A DNA stretch of 64,000 nt from JADKBO01 sp965230345 (GTDB taxonomy: Bacteria > Bacteroidota > Bacteroidia > Chitinophagales > Saprospiraceae): assembly GCA_965230345.1 (NCBI GenBank), contig CBDDKR010000002.1, positions 558,001 to 622,000 on the forward strand. The letters are read 5' to 3'. How positions within the stretch are numbered: position 1 is the first letter of the stretch; every line of letters starts with the position of its first letter. The position numbers and the translations under genes were made by a program. The notes under the pieces are model-generated. The model did not search any database, had not been told where the DNA came from, and was given only the letters and a program-made list of their open reading frames with translations. Positions 7,084 through 15,536 of the stretch are shown here, piece after piece.

Positions 7084-9234
7084 TTATTTTGATTTAGGAT
7101 TGACCAATTTCATCTCATCGATCAAATGCCCAGCACCAGCATATTTATCTATGATAAACAAAACATATCTTGTATCTACCATAATGTTTCTACAAAGGCT
7201 AATATCGTAATTGATATCACTCATCGTTCCCTCCCATACACGATCAAAATTGAGCCCAACCAAATTACCATAAGCGTCTATCGCTGGACTACCTGAATTA
7301 CCTCCAGTAGTATGGTTAGAACCAAGGAAACAAACTGGAACTTCTCCTGTGTGGTCAGCATATTGTCCATAATCCTTAGATTCATACAATTCCAACAGCT
7401 TTTCAGGAACATCAAATTCGTAATCATCTGGGACATACTTAGCAACAATACCGTTCAAATATGTTTGTGGATTGTAGCACATCCCGTCTTGAGGCTTAAA
7501 TCCCTCTACCTGTCCGTAAGAGACACGCATGGTACTATTGGCATCAGGGAAGAACCTTTTCTCTGGGAATAATTCCATTTGTGCCTTCATATAAATTTTC
7601 TGTAAAGAATCTATCTTCGACTTATACATAGAGTGCGATGGATTCACTTCAGAAGAAATGATGCCTTGCCAATCGTTAACAAATACATACCCCTTATCTT
7701 CTTCGATTCTTTTTACTGCTTCACTAGCAGAAAGAGTCATCAATTCCTCAACCTCTTTCTGATTTACAAAAACAGTACTTGCATACAAATCTTCGACCGC
7801 TCTATCCAATGACTCCAATGAATTGTCTTTTATTAAGCCTGGTTGATAAGAAGTATTAATGTCATTTTTATAAATAGCGAAAAGGCTCTTAGCGACTTCT
7901 TTATCAATTGAAGCATTATAATTCTTGTAGAATTTTTCCAAATAGGGAGCTAATCTATCTCGGTATTTATTATACTCCTCTTCACCATTATTATGATAAA
8001 TGTTGACAAGCCTACGCACATACGATAGTGTGCTAAGCAACTCCACATTTCTTCTTCCTATTTCAGAATAATAATCCAGCACGACGTCTCCTTCGGAATT
8101 CTTTGTATAATACCTTTCGAATTCATCAAACATTCCATTGTATTTGCCATTCTTAGCAGCTCTTCTGGAGAACTCACTTTCAAATTCTTTCTTTTTGTCA
8201 ACGGCTTTAGACTTTTCCAAACCTAAACTCTCTCCTATCCACTTTTTCCAGTAATTAGCGATTCTTGCATATTTACTAGCGTATTGAATTCTAGTTGCTT
8301 CATCTGCTCTCATATACTTGTCTATGATTTTCAAAGCAGTATCTCTGATTTTGATTCGAGCAGGATTCTTTTTCTCAATAATCTCCTCTACAGCTACAGA
8401 TGGTAAGTATTGATTTGTTCTTCCTGGAAAACCAAAAACCATTGTAAAGTCTCCTTCTTCAACTCCATCCATCGAGATTGGTAAAAAGTGTTTCGGATTA
8501 TAAGGCTTATTCTCTTCGCTGTATTCTGCTGGCTGATTGTTAGGACCAGCATAAATTCTAAATAAGCTAAAATCTCCTGTATGTCTTGGCCAAACCCAAT
8601 TATCCGTGTCAGAACCAAACTTACCTATAGATTCTGGTGGTGTTCCTACCAACCTTACATCATTATACCTTACCGTAAAAAATGCAAAGTATTGATTACC
8701 CGCAAAAAATGGTCTTACTACAATATCGTGAAATTCCGCTAATCGAAATCTCCCTTTGTAATCGTTTATATTTTTTTGAACTATAGCCTGTCTATCCGAC
8801 TCGCTCATCCCCTCAGTTACTCCATTCAATATCTCATTAGATATATCTTCAATCCTATTGATAAACATTGCATATAATCCAGGATTGGGAAGTTCTTCAC
8901 CATGATTCTTAGCCCAAAATCCATCCTTTAACAGATTATTGTCAACTGAAGAATGTGCTTGAATATTTGAATACCCACAATGGTGATTTGTCAATAGCAA
9001 TCCATTGTTTGATATTACCTCTGAGGTACAAAAACCTCCAAAATGAGCAATGGCATCTTTCAAAGAACCACTATTCACACTATAAATATCTTCAGCTGTG
9101 ATCTTCATTCCGAGAGATTGCATCTCAGATTCATTCAAAGATTTCAAAAACAAAGGCAACCACATGCCCTCTCCAGCAGTCAACCCTTTCGAACCGAGTG
9201 CTATACATACTACAATCAGTAATTTCTTTATCAT
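7084..9234 (-). CDS. S46 family dipeptidyl-peptidase, DPP11-like (acidic P1 specificity)
   Basis: Exopeptidase that releases dipeptides from N-termini of peptides in the periplasm; it lets asaccharolytic Bacteroidota feed on protein. It is 716 residues with a signal peptide (residues 1-20). The chymotrypsin-like catalytic histidine is His85 in TNHHCGY, and the nucleophile is Ser647 in GGNSGSPA. Known members of S46 are sorted by the residue 18 positions after the serine: Gly in DPP7 (hydrophobic P1) and Arg in DPP11 (Asp/Glu P1). Here it is Arg665 (GLNFDRVWEG), so acidic specificity is predicted. The C-terminal VDTRYVLFIIDKYAGA block is typical. Single gene with a hairpin after it. Confidence 0.93.
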   Translation of the reverse strand: MIKKLLIVVCIALGSKGLTAGEGMWLPLFLKSLNESEMQSLGMKITAEDIYSVNSGSLKDAIAHFGGFCTSEVISNNGLLLTNHHCGYSNIQAHSSVDNNLLKDGFWAKNHGEELPNPGLYAMFINRIEDISNEILNGVTEGMSESDRQAIVQKNINDYKGRFRLAEFHDIVVRPFFAGNQYFAFFTVRYNDVRLVGTPPESIGKFGSDTDNWVWPRHTGDFSLFRIYAGPNNQPAEYSEENKPYNPKHFLPISMDGVEEGDFTMVFGFPGRTNQYLPSVAVEEIIEKKNPARIKIRDTALKIIDKYMRADEATRIQYASKYARIANYWKKWIGESLGLEKSKAVDKKKEFESEFSRRAAKNGKYNGMFDEFERYYTKNSEGDVVLDYYSEIGRRNVELLSTLSYVRRLVNIYHNNGEEEYNKYRDRLAPYLEKFYKNYNASIDKEVAKSLFAIYKNDINTSYQPGLIKDNSLESLDRAVEDLYASTVFVNQKEVEELMTLSASEAVKRIEEDKGYVFVNDWQGIISSEVNPSHSMYKSKIDSLQKIYMKAQMELFPEKRFFPDANSTMRVSYGQVEGFKPQDGMCYNPQTYLNGIVAKYVPDDYEFDVPEKLLELYESKDYGQYADHTGEVPVCFLGSNHTTGGNSGSPAIDAYGNLVGLNFDRVWEGTMSDINYDISLCRNIMVDTRYVLFIIDKYAGAGHLIDEMKLVNPKSK

Positions 9235-9418
9235 CTGTTAATCATTAGTTTTAAGACATAAATTTAGTCATAAAATATAGGTAACTGAAAGGATTTTATA
9301 AAAATGGTAGGATTATACCGACGGAATACAGATTAAGGTTCTGATAAAACAGGTTTCAGCAAAAAGAATAAAAATTCAAGGAGCATTGGATCGGTACAGG
9401 AATTCTATAAAATGCCAT

Positions 9419-9458
9419 AAAAAAAACAGAGTAACACTTAGGTTTTAAGTGTTACTCT
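9419..9458 (-). terminator. Rho-independent terminator after the TPR gene
   Basis: On the minus strand a perfect 13-bp stem (9446-9458 with 9428-9440, loop of 5) is followed by G and a run of eight T. It lies 36 bases past the stop of the TPR gene. Confidence 0.9.
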
Positions 9459-9493
9459 TTGGTCGATTAAATTGAGTAATGCTTCTTTTACTA

Positions 9494-10897
9494 CTAGTCG
9501 AAATTGTAGTATTTGATCATAGCATTGATCTCTGGGTCTATTTCCAATTCAGGTGCTAATTGAAAAATTATATTGTGTTGAGAAAAGTCTTCTTCAAGGG
9601 CTTCAGCCAAAATATCCAATCCTTCTCTTTTCTTCTTCATGAAAAATAATGTAATAGCTCTACAGTACAATAAGTCTGCTCCATAGGTCAATTCTTCTGC
9701 TTCATCTAGAATTAATAAAGCCTCTTTATACAGCCCCATTTTAATGATGAAACAAGCGTACTCCTTCCAATAAACAGAATCTTCATTGCACAATTGGCAG
9801 GCCTTATTGAAATTGATCGTAGCCTTGTTGTACTCCTCTACATTAACATAAGCTTTTGCAAGTGCAAGGTAAAACTCTTCCCTTTCAGGATCAATTTCAA
9901 TTGCCTTTAGGAATGCATTTATTGCGCTATACCAGTTTTCATTCATAGCAAAACAAGCGCCCAACAAGTAATAAATCTCATCATTATGAGAATCCATCTT
10001 CAGTGTTTTTAACAATAACACCTTGGCTTGTAAGATTTGATTTTGCTTCATGTGGCATGTTGCAATCTGAATCATTACATCTTGATCAGCACCGAATCTT
10101 TCATCGTAGTCTTGTAAGATTTCCAATGCCTGATTAAACTTATTCTCTTGCATGCATACTTCAGCACACTCCAAATATCCTTGTTCAAACGACGGATTGA
10201 TTAAAAATGAATATTCTAATGCATCTATCGCCTTATCGTATTCCCAAACACCGTAAAACGATAATCCTAAATTATACCATGCATTATAATTATATGGATC
10301 AGCATCTATCAATTCGTTGTGAAAAGTTATACTATCGTTGAAATTTTTAGAGATTTCCAATGCAATGACCATTCTACTCATGGCCTCTTTATTAAATTGA
10401 TCTTTCGAGATACATTCTTTTAAAACAGCATACATTGCGTCATAGTCTCTCCTGTATTCATAGTAGTATGACTCAGCGATCAAAATATCAATTAAATCGT
10501 CTTTTAATGCATAAGATTTAGCTTCCGTTATTAATGACTCAGCTTTCTCGAATTCTTTTTTCATAGAAAGAGCCTTAATTTTTAATACTGCTACATCATT
10601 TTCCAATGGAGCAATTATTTCAGCCTTTTCTAAATAATGAATACCAAGATCCAGTTTATTGTCATTAATTAGAATTCTAGCCTTAGTAATATAAAATTCA
10701 GATCTATATTTATACTGTTCTAAAGCTATATCTACTACTTCAAGAGCTTTATCGTATATCATTTCTCCTTCGTAGTAATCAATCAATTGGTTCAAGGTCT
10801 TCTCGTCCATATATTCAAGAATGCCTTGATCAAATTTATGTTCAAAGTCGGTTATGAGATTAATTAAAGTCAGATCACGTCTTGTTCTATGTTCCAT
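9494..10897 (-). CDS. Tetratricopeptide repeat (TPR) protein
   Basis: A cytoplasmic-looking scaffold protein of 467 residues made almost entirely of TPR helix pairs. Clear units include YNYNAWYNLGLSFYGVWEYDK, EIYYLLGACFAMNENWYSAI and the following unit ending EREEFYLALAKAYVNVEEYN. It has no signal peptide or membrane segment and a strongly acidic composition. The frame continues to a GTG at 10936, but that codon falls on the -7 box of the best promoter (10936-10943). The ATG at 10897, giving MEHRTRRDLT, is therefore preferred. Such proteins are widespread single-copy genes in Bacteroidota; the partner is unknown. It is a single-gene transcript with its own promoter and terminator. Confidence 0.88.
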   Translation of the reverse strand: MEHRTRRDLTLINLITDFEHKFDQGILEYMDEKTLNQLIDYYEGEMIYDKALEVVDIALEQYKYRSEFYITKARILINDNKLDLGIHYLEKAEIIAPLENDVAVLKIKALSMKKEFEKAESLITEAKSYALKDDLIDILIAESYYYEYRRDYDAMYAVLKECISKDQFNKEAMSRMVIALEISKNFNDSITFHNELIDADPYNYNAWYNLGLSFYGVWEYDKAIDALEYSFLINPSFEQGYLECAEVCMQENKFNQALEILQDYDERFGADQDVMIQIATCHMKQNQILQAKVLLLKTLKMDSHNDEIYYLLGACFAMNENWYSAINAFLKAIEIDPEREEFYLALAKAYVNVEEYNKATINFNKACQLCNEDSVYWKEYACFIIKMGLYKEALLILDEAEELTYGADLLYCRAITLFFMKKKREGLDILAEALEEDFSQHNIIFQLAPELEIDPEINAMIKYYNFD

Positions 10898-10935
10898 ATA
10901 TCTATAATCCTTAGGGGGTCTCTCAAGTTCTGCCA

Positions 10936-10963
10936 CGAAGATAGAAAATTAAAGGTCAGACAA
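10936..10963 (-). promoter_or_regulatory. Promoter of the TPR gene
   Basis: On the minus strand TTG (10961-10963, in TTTTTTG) is followed after 17 bases by TATCTTCG (10936-10943), one mismatch from TAnnTTTG. Transcription would start near 10929, giving a leader of about 30 bases to the ATG at 10897. Confidence 0.6.
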
Positions 10964-11357
10964 AAAAGGATTAAGAAATCTTTTTTTCCACATTATTGTG
11001 GTATTAAAAAAATAAATAATTTAATCATTTTAGTTGATAATCAATCAGATATATAATTATGTAATTTAAGAAAATTGGTACAATGCGATAAGTATCTTTA
11101 CTTAACGTATATACAATGGTTTTAATTTGAAATGACAGATTTTTTACATTTTTTATCAATTAATTTTAAGCATAAATAGAATTCCACATTAATTCATCTT
11201 ACTTTTCAATGACTCCAACTTGATTGCTTGGCAATTTTTCCTTTAATTTAGAGGTAATTTGTCTTGAAACAACAGGATTCTGCGCTCATTTTTCCAAACA
11301 AATGGACATAGATTTTCGTTTAAATAATTAATGAAGTTGATATAATAAAGCTATTCC
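10964..11357. other. Intergenic region, mostly without recognisable signals
   Basis: About 390 AT-rich bases between divergent genes. A 5-bp stem, 4-base loop palindrome (CCACATTATTGTGG, 10988-11001) is the only tidy structure; it has no T run in either direction of use. I find no convincing promoter for the gene at 11358. Confidence 0.4.
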
Positions 11358-13460
11358 ATGAAACGCAAAGCGACTAAACATATAAAACTATTCTTACTAA
11401 CCCTCGTAATTAGTGCGGTAAATAGTACTAATTATATACATGGGCAAGTAAGCAATGATGAGTGTATTTATGCTCATCATATTAATGATGTAGAGAGTTT
11501 TTGTTCTGATCCACTCGATTTTTCTACAGAAGGAGCCACTGCATCTTCTCAAGTAAGACCATCTTGTTGGCCTCAAGGAACGACTACTAATGATGTATGG
11601 TACTCTTTTAATCCTAAAAATATTGGTGCCGTATTTACATTAATTGGACAAACCGTTGCTGGTGAAGGCACATTGGTGGAACCAAGTATAGCATTGTACA
11701 CAGGTGATTGCAACAGTTTAACAGAACTTGCTTGTGGTTCTGTATTATTTGACGAGAATATAATCGAAATCACACAAACTGATCTTATCATAGGCAAAAC
11801 CTATTACATTAGAGTAGATGCTAGGAACAACAATATTGGTAGTTTTAAACTTTGCATTAGTACTTTTACTCCCGTTAAAGCACCTGAATCCGACTGTGTT
11901 GACGCTGTAATTTTATGTAATAAAGACCCTTTCTTTGTTGAAAAGATTCAAGGGGTTGGTAGCAACGCCAACGAAGTAGACAACACTTGTATAAGACAAG
12001 AATTAGCTTCAGTTTGGTATAAATGGACTTGTAAAGACGCCGGAACCTTATCATTTACACTTACTCCAAATAACCCTGTGGATGATCTCGATTTTGTAGT
12101 TTATGAGCTAAGCAATGGACTAGATGGCTGTGGCACCAAAAGACCTATACGGTGTATGGCCTCTGGAGAATCTATTGGAAGCAGTCAAGATTTGAACTCT
12201 CCTTGCTTCGGAGCTACAGGTTTGAACTTTACAGAATCGGATGTAGAAGAACAACCTGGTTGTTTTGACGGAAGCAATAACTTCATCAAATACATCGATA
12301 TGGAAGCAGGAGTTTCCTATGCTTTAGTTATCAATAACTTTAGCGAATCCGGAGCAGGATTTGGAATTGAGTGGGGAGGGACTGGAACTTTCTTAGGGCC
12401 TGAAGCAGACTTCGAAATCGAAGCTCAGCAAGCATTTGAGTGTGACAAAACAATCTTTTTTTACAATAAGTCTTCTTCAACAACCGACCCGATTGTAAAC
12501 TATACATGGAATTTTGGTGATAAGGCAACTCCAGAAACAGCTTCCAATATGGACAGCCTTCCAGTAATATATGGTTCCTTTGGAGAGAAAACTGCAGCTA
12601 TAATTGTCGAAAGTTCGAAGGGTTGTATTGTTTCCAAAATTATTGATTTCTACATAGATCCTTGTTGTCAAGATACCTCAACACTTAATGTAAGTGGAGA
12701 TGCTACGGAAATTATTTGTCCTCAAGATTCAAATGCAATAATTACAGCTGCGGGGAGAAATGGTAATCCATCGTACAAATACAGCTTAGACGACAACATC
12801 TATCAACCTAATCCGAGATTTAGCGAATTAAGTGCTGGTGAATACACCTTATATATAGTGGATTCTAAAGGTTGTAAAGATTCGACCATTGTGCAGGTTG
12901 ACCTTCCTCCTCCTGTAGAAGTTACTGCCGAGATGAGTCAAGAAATAGAACTGGGTGAAATGGTCACACTTAAAGGCACAGCATTTTCGATCCGTGGAAT
13001 TGATACAACTTATTGGTATGGAAACGGCTTTTTGAGTGAAGCAGATCGAGGCAATCTTGAACCAACCATACTTCCTTACACCACAGAAACCTACATCCTT
13101 GAGGGAACAGATGAGTTTGGCTGTAAGGACACCGCTCATGTCACCATACGGGTTAAAATAGTGCGTCCAGTAGAGTCTCCTAATGTATTCAGCCCTGGTA
13201 ACAATGATGGCATAAATGACTTTTTCAATTTGTTCGGTGGACCAGCTATTCAAAACATCCAAGAGCTGAGAGTTTATGATAGATGGGGCAACAAAATGTT
13301 CAAAGGAAATGGGATCGAAGCCAATAGCTTTTCTGAAGGCTGGGACGGTAAATTTAACGGAAAATTGGTTAATCCAGGCGTCTATGTATGGTCGGCCGAT
13401 GTCCTGTTTATTGATGGTGTCGTAATATCTTATGCTGGTGATGTAACCGTAATGCGTTAA
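11358..13460 (+). CDS. T9SS type B secreted protein with PKD and SprB-type repeats (gliding-motility-type C-terminus)
   Basis: A 700-residue secreted surface protein. After a signal peptide (residues 1-30, ending near YIHGQ) come two cysteine-containing beta domains (NDECIYAHHIN, then APESDCVDAVILC), both common in Bacteroidota secreted proteins. A PKD-like domain (NYTWNFGDKATPE) lies around residue 383. A SprB-type repeat (YKYSLDDNIYQ through SAGEYTLYIVDSKGCKDS) lies around 475-515. The last 90 residues are the gliding-motility-associated C-terminal domain (VFSPGNNDGINDFF, ELRVYDRWGNKMF, GWDGKFNG, NPGVYVW), the sorting signal that sends cargo through the type IX secretion system. The role of the cargo itself (adhesin or structural) is inferred only from domain type. 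Confidence 0.9.
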   Translation: MKRKATKHIKLFLLTLVISAVNSTNYIHGQVSNDECIYAHHINDVESFCSDPLDFSTEGATASSQVRPSCWPQGTTTNDVWYSFNPKNIGAVFTLIGQTVAGEGTLVEPSIALYTGDCNSLTELACGSVLFDENIIEITQTDLIIGKTYYIRVDARNNNIGSFKLCISTFTPVKAPESDCVDAVILCNKDPFFVEKIQGVGSNANEVDNTCIRQELASVWYKWTCKDAGTLSFTLTPNNPVDDLDFVVYELSNGLDGCGTKRPIRCMASGESIGSSQDLNSPCFGATGLNFTESDVEEQPGCFDGSNNFIKYIDMEAGVSYALVINNFSESGAGFGIEWGGTGTFLGPEADFEIEAQQAFECDKTIFFYNKSSSTTDPIVNYTWNFGDKATPETASNMDSLPVIYGSFGEKTAAIIVESSKGCIVSKIIDFYIDPCCQDTSTLNVSGDATEIICPQDSNAIITAAGRNGNPSYKYSLDDNIYQPNPRFSELSAGEYTLYIVDSKGCKDSTIVQVDLPPPVEVTAEMSQEIELGEMVTLKGTAFSIRGIDTTYWYGNGFLSEADRGNLEPTILPYTTETYILEGTDEFGCKDTAHVTIRVKIVRPVESPNVFSPGNNDGINDFFNLFGGPAIQNIQELRVYDRWGNKMFKGNGIEANSFSEGWDGKFNGKLVNPGVYVWSADVLFIDGVVISYAGDVTVMR

Positions 13461-13465
13461 ATTTG
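13458..13465 (+). promoter_or_regulatory. Candidate -7 box for lptC
   Basis: TAAATTTG overlaps the stop codon of the preceding gene and lies 25 bases before the lptC start. No good -33 element. Confidence 0.35.
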
Positions 13466-13489
13466 TTCTAAACCAATTTAAAAATCACC

Positions 13490-14035
13490 TTGATTAGAGT
13501 TTTAACCATCATACTGAGTTTAATCTTGTTTTCCTGTTCGAACAACATGGATGAAGTCAATGCCCTCACAGAGGAATTGGATACTAGTGTAGACATTGGT
13601 AAAAACATTACTATGACGTATAGCGACTCTGCAGTCATCAAAGTAATTATTGAAGGCGAAACTTTAAAAAAATTCAATTCAGTTAGTCATCCTAAAGAAG
13701 AATTTCCCGATGGTATAAAGGTGACCTTTCTGAGTCCTTCAGGTAAAGCTACTTCATGGCTAGAAGCTGAAACTGCCTTTCGAGATCCCAAGAAGAAAAT
13801 GGTCTTAGTACAAGGAAATGTCAATTTTTATAATACAGACAACGACAAACTACAAAGTTATGAACTGATTTGGGATGAAAAAAAAGGTATAATATATACC
13901 GACAAGTTTGTGCGGATCACCCGTCCTTCAGTTGGTGACACCCTTTATGCAGTTGGTTTCGAAACAGATGAAGAATTCTCAAAAATTGTTTTAAAGAATA
14001 AAAATCAAGGGAAGATGTCAGCTGAATCTAAATAA
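13490..14035 (+). CDS. lptC: LPS export ABC transporter periplasmic protein LptC (lipoprotein type)
   Basis: LptC bridges the inner-membrane LptBFG transporter to the periplasmic LptA bridge in lipopolysaccharide export. The 181-residue protein starts at a TTG and has a lipoprotein-type signal (LILFSC, lipid-modified Cys near residue 16), as is usual for Bacteroidota LptC. The beta-jellyroll of the family is suggested by PDGIKVTFLSPSGKATSWLEAETAFRDP and VLVQGNVNFYNTDNDKLQSYELIWDEKKGIIYTD, the OstA-like pattern of alternating strands. The transporter ATPase lptB is 45 kb away. The downstream CNNM-family gene is a frequent neighbour of lptC in this phylum. Confidence 0.85.
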   Translation: MIRVLTIILSLILFSCSNNMDEVNALTEELDTSVDIGKNITMTYSDSAVIKVIIEGETLKKFNSVSHPKEEFPDGIKVTFLSPSGKATSWLEAETAFRDPKKKMVLVQGNVNFYNTDNDKLQSYELIWDEKKGIIYTDKFVRITRPSVGDTLYAVGFETDEEFSKIVLKNKNQGKMSAESK

Positions 14036-14167
14036 CTCAGAATGACATGACTTTTAATCACCAATATTTAAAATGAATCTTCCTTTTAAATAGAAGTGAT
14101 TTAACAACTAAATCCTAATGGCATTAACATCTCTTCAATATTAGATCCATTGGAATAGAATTTTCAT

Positions 14168-14175
14168 TAAATTTG
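14168..14175 (+). promoter_or_regulatory. Candidate promoter box for the CNNM-family gene
   Basis: TAAATTTG lies 20 bases before the ATG at 14195. A TTG at 14150-14152 lies 15 bases upstream, slightly closer than usual. Confidence 0.45.
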
Positions 14176-14194
14176 ATTTGTACAAGGAATTATT

Positions 14195-15448
14195 ATGTTG
14201 GGACTCGGTATTTTAATATTAGTTATGCTTCTCTTTTCTGCCTTCTTCTCAGGATCAGAAATTGCATTTGTTTCAGCTAACAAATTGGGTATTGAAGTAC
14301 TTAAAAACAAAGGAACTCGAAGAGGAAAAATTATAGCATCCTTTTACGATAAGCCTCGAGAGTTTCTAAGCAGCATGTTGGTTGGAAACAATATTTCCTT
14401 AGTTATCCTCACCATTTTGGCTAGTCAATTAATAGAGCCTTGGCTATTGCCCTTTTTTGGTTCGAATAGTATAGCCCTATTGTTGGGAGTTACCATAATT
14501 ATTACAGTATTTGTTCTAATCTTTGGAGAGTTTATTCCCAAAACGTTGTTTAGACTCTTTTCAAATGAACTCTTGTATAAATTAGCTTTCCCCATTCGAT
14601 TTTTCATATGGTTACTTTTTATTCCTACGAGAATGATGTCAGCCACATCAAATTTATTTCTAAAATATGTATTACGTGCACCAGAAGAAGATGTAACAAC
14701 TGTTTTATCAAGAGTAGATTTAGAGGAATACATTAATGACAACCTATCAGAAAAAGAAGATATCGATAAGGAGATTCTAACGAATGCATTAAACTTGGGT
14801 CAATATAAAGTGCGTGATTGTATGGTGCCCAGAAATGAGGTCATTACGGTTGACATTTCAGAACCTTTGGAAACCTTAGTACAAATTTTCATTAAAACCA
14901 AAATTTCTAGAATCATCATTATTGATGGGGATATCGAAAAGGTTAAAGGTTACGTCCACCACCAACAACTATTCACTAACCCAACATCTATAAAGAAAAT
15001 GATCCTCCCAATTTCATTCGTTCCAGATGCTATGGGATTAAAAGATCTCTTGAACACTTTTATAAGAGAAAGAAACAATATTTCATGTGTTGTTGACGAA
15101 TTTGGAGGCTTGGCAGGAGTCATTACACTAGAGGATATCTTGGAAGAAATATTTGGCGAAATCGAAGATGAGCATGATGACGAAGGTTACTACGAAGAGC
15201 AAGTTTCTGAATTAGAATTTGTTTTAGCCGGTAGACATGAAATAGATTACCTTAACGAAAAGTATGAATTCATTAATCTTCCTGAAGGCGAATACCATAC
15301 TTTATCTGGTCTGATTGTTACGAATGAAGAGAGTATCCCTTCCGAAGGAGATGAAATTGAAATTGATAATTATACTTTCATCTTAGAATCAGTGAGTGAA
15401 ACAAGAATTGAAAAAGTCAGATTAAAAATTACCAAACCAATAGAATAG
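14195..15448 (+). CDS. CNNM/CorC-HlyC family transmembrane protein (DUF21 plus CBS pair)
   Basis: A 417-residue inner-membrane protein of the family once called hemolysin C-like, now associated with Mg2+ (and possibly other cation) efflux. Residues 1-170 form the DUF21 transmembrane domain (FFSGSEIAFVSANKL, SMLVGNNISLVILTIL, VFGEFIPKT-like FGEFIPKTLF). Residues about 205-320 form a CBS pair (VRDCMVPRNEVITVD, and CVVDEFGGLAGVITLEDILEEIFGEIEDE). The C-terminal CorC/HlyC domain is about 335-415. The GldE gliding protein of Bacteroidota belongs to the same superfamily, but nothing here points to it specifically. It ends convergently with the TonB-type barrel gene. Confidence 0.92.
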   Translation: MLGLGILILVMLLFSAFFSGSEIAFVSANKLGIEVLKNKGTRRGKIIASFYDKPREFLSSMLVGNNISLVILTILASQLIEPWLLPFFGSNSIALLLGVTIIITVFVLIFGEFIPKTLFRLFSNELLYKLAFPIRFFIWLLFIPTRMMSATSNLFLKYVLRAPEEDVTTVLSRVDLEEYINDNLSEKEDIDKEILTNALNLGQYKVRDCMVPRNEVITVDISEPLETLVQIFIKTKISRIIIIDGDIEKVKGYVHHQQLFTNPTSIKKMILPISFVPDAMGLKDLLNTFIRERNNISCVVDEFGGLAGVITLEDILEEIFGEIEDEHDDEGYYEEQVSELEFVLAGRHEIDYLNEKYEFINLPEGEYHTLSGLIVTNEESIPSEGDEIEIDNYTFILESVSETRIEKVRLKITKPIE

Positions 15449-15451
15449 TGA

Positions 15452-15495
15452 AGTTCTTTAAAAAAGCACCAACTATGATGCATTCTTAAAGAACT
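15452..15495. terminator. Possible hairpin between convergent genes
   Basis: AGTTCTTTAA (15452-15461) is perfectly complementary to 15486-15495 with a 24-base spacer, placed just past the stop at 15448 and before the convergent stop at 15537. Lack of a T run makes this weak. Confidence 0.35.
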
Positions 15496-15536
15496 CCATT
15501 AATCTAACTTTGTAACACGAAACGAACGATCTGATC

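Noticed and set aside
12849..13262. Minus-strand frame of 137 codons opposite the T9SS type B protein gene
   Set aside because: It overlaps a well-supported gene with a recognisable C-terminal domain, has no signal or motif, and fits a chance frame.
14195..15448. Haemolysin toxin
   Set aside because: The old HlyC-like name is misleading: the DUF21-CBS-CorC layout is that of CNNM/CorC cation transport proteins.
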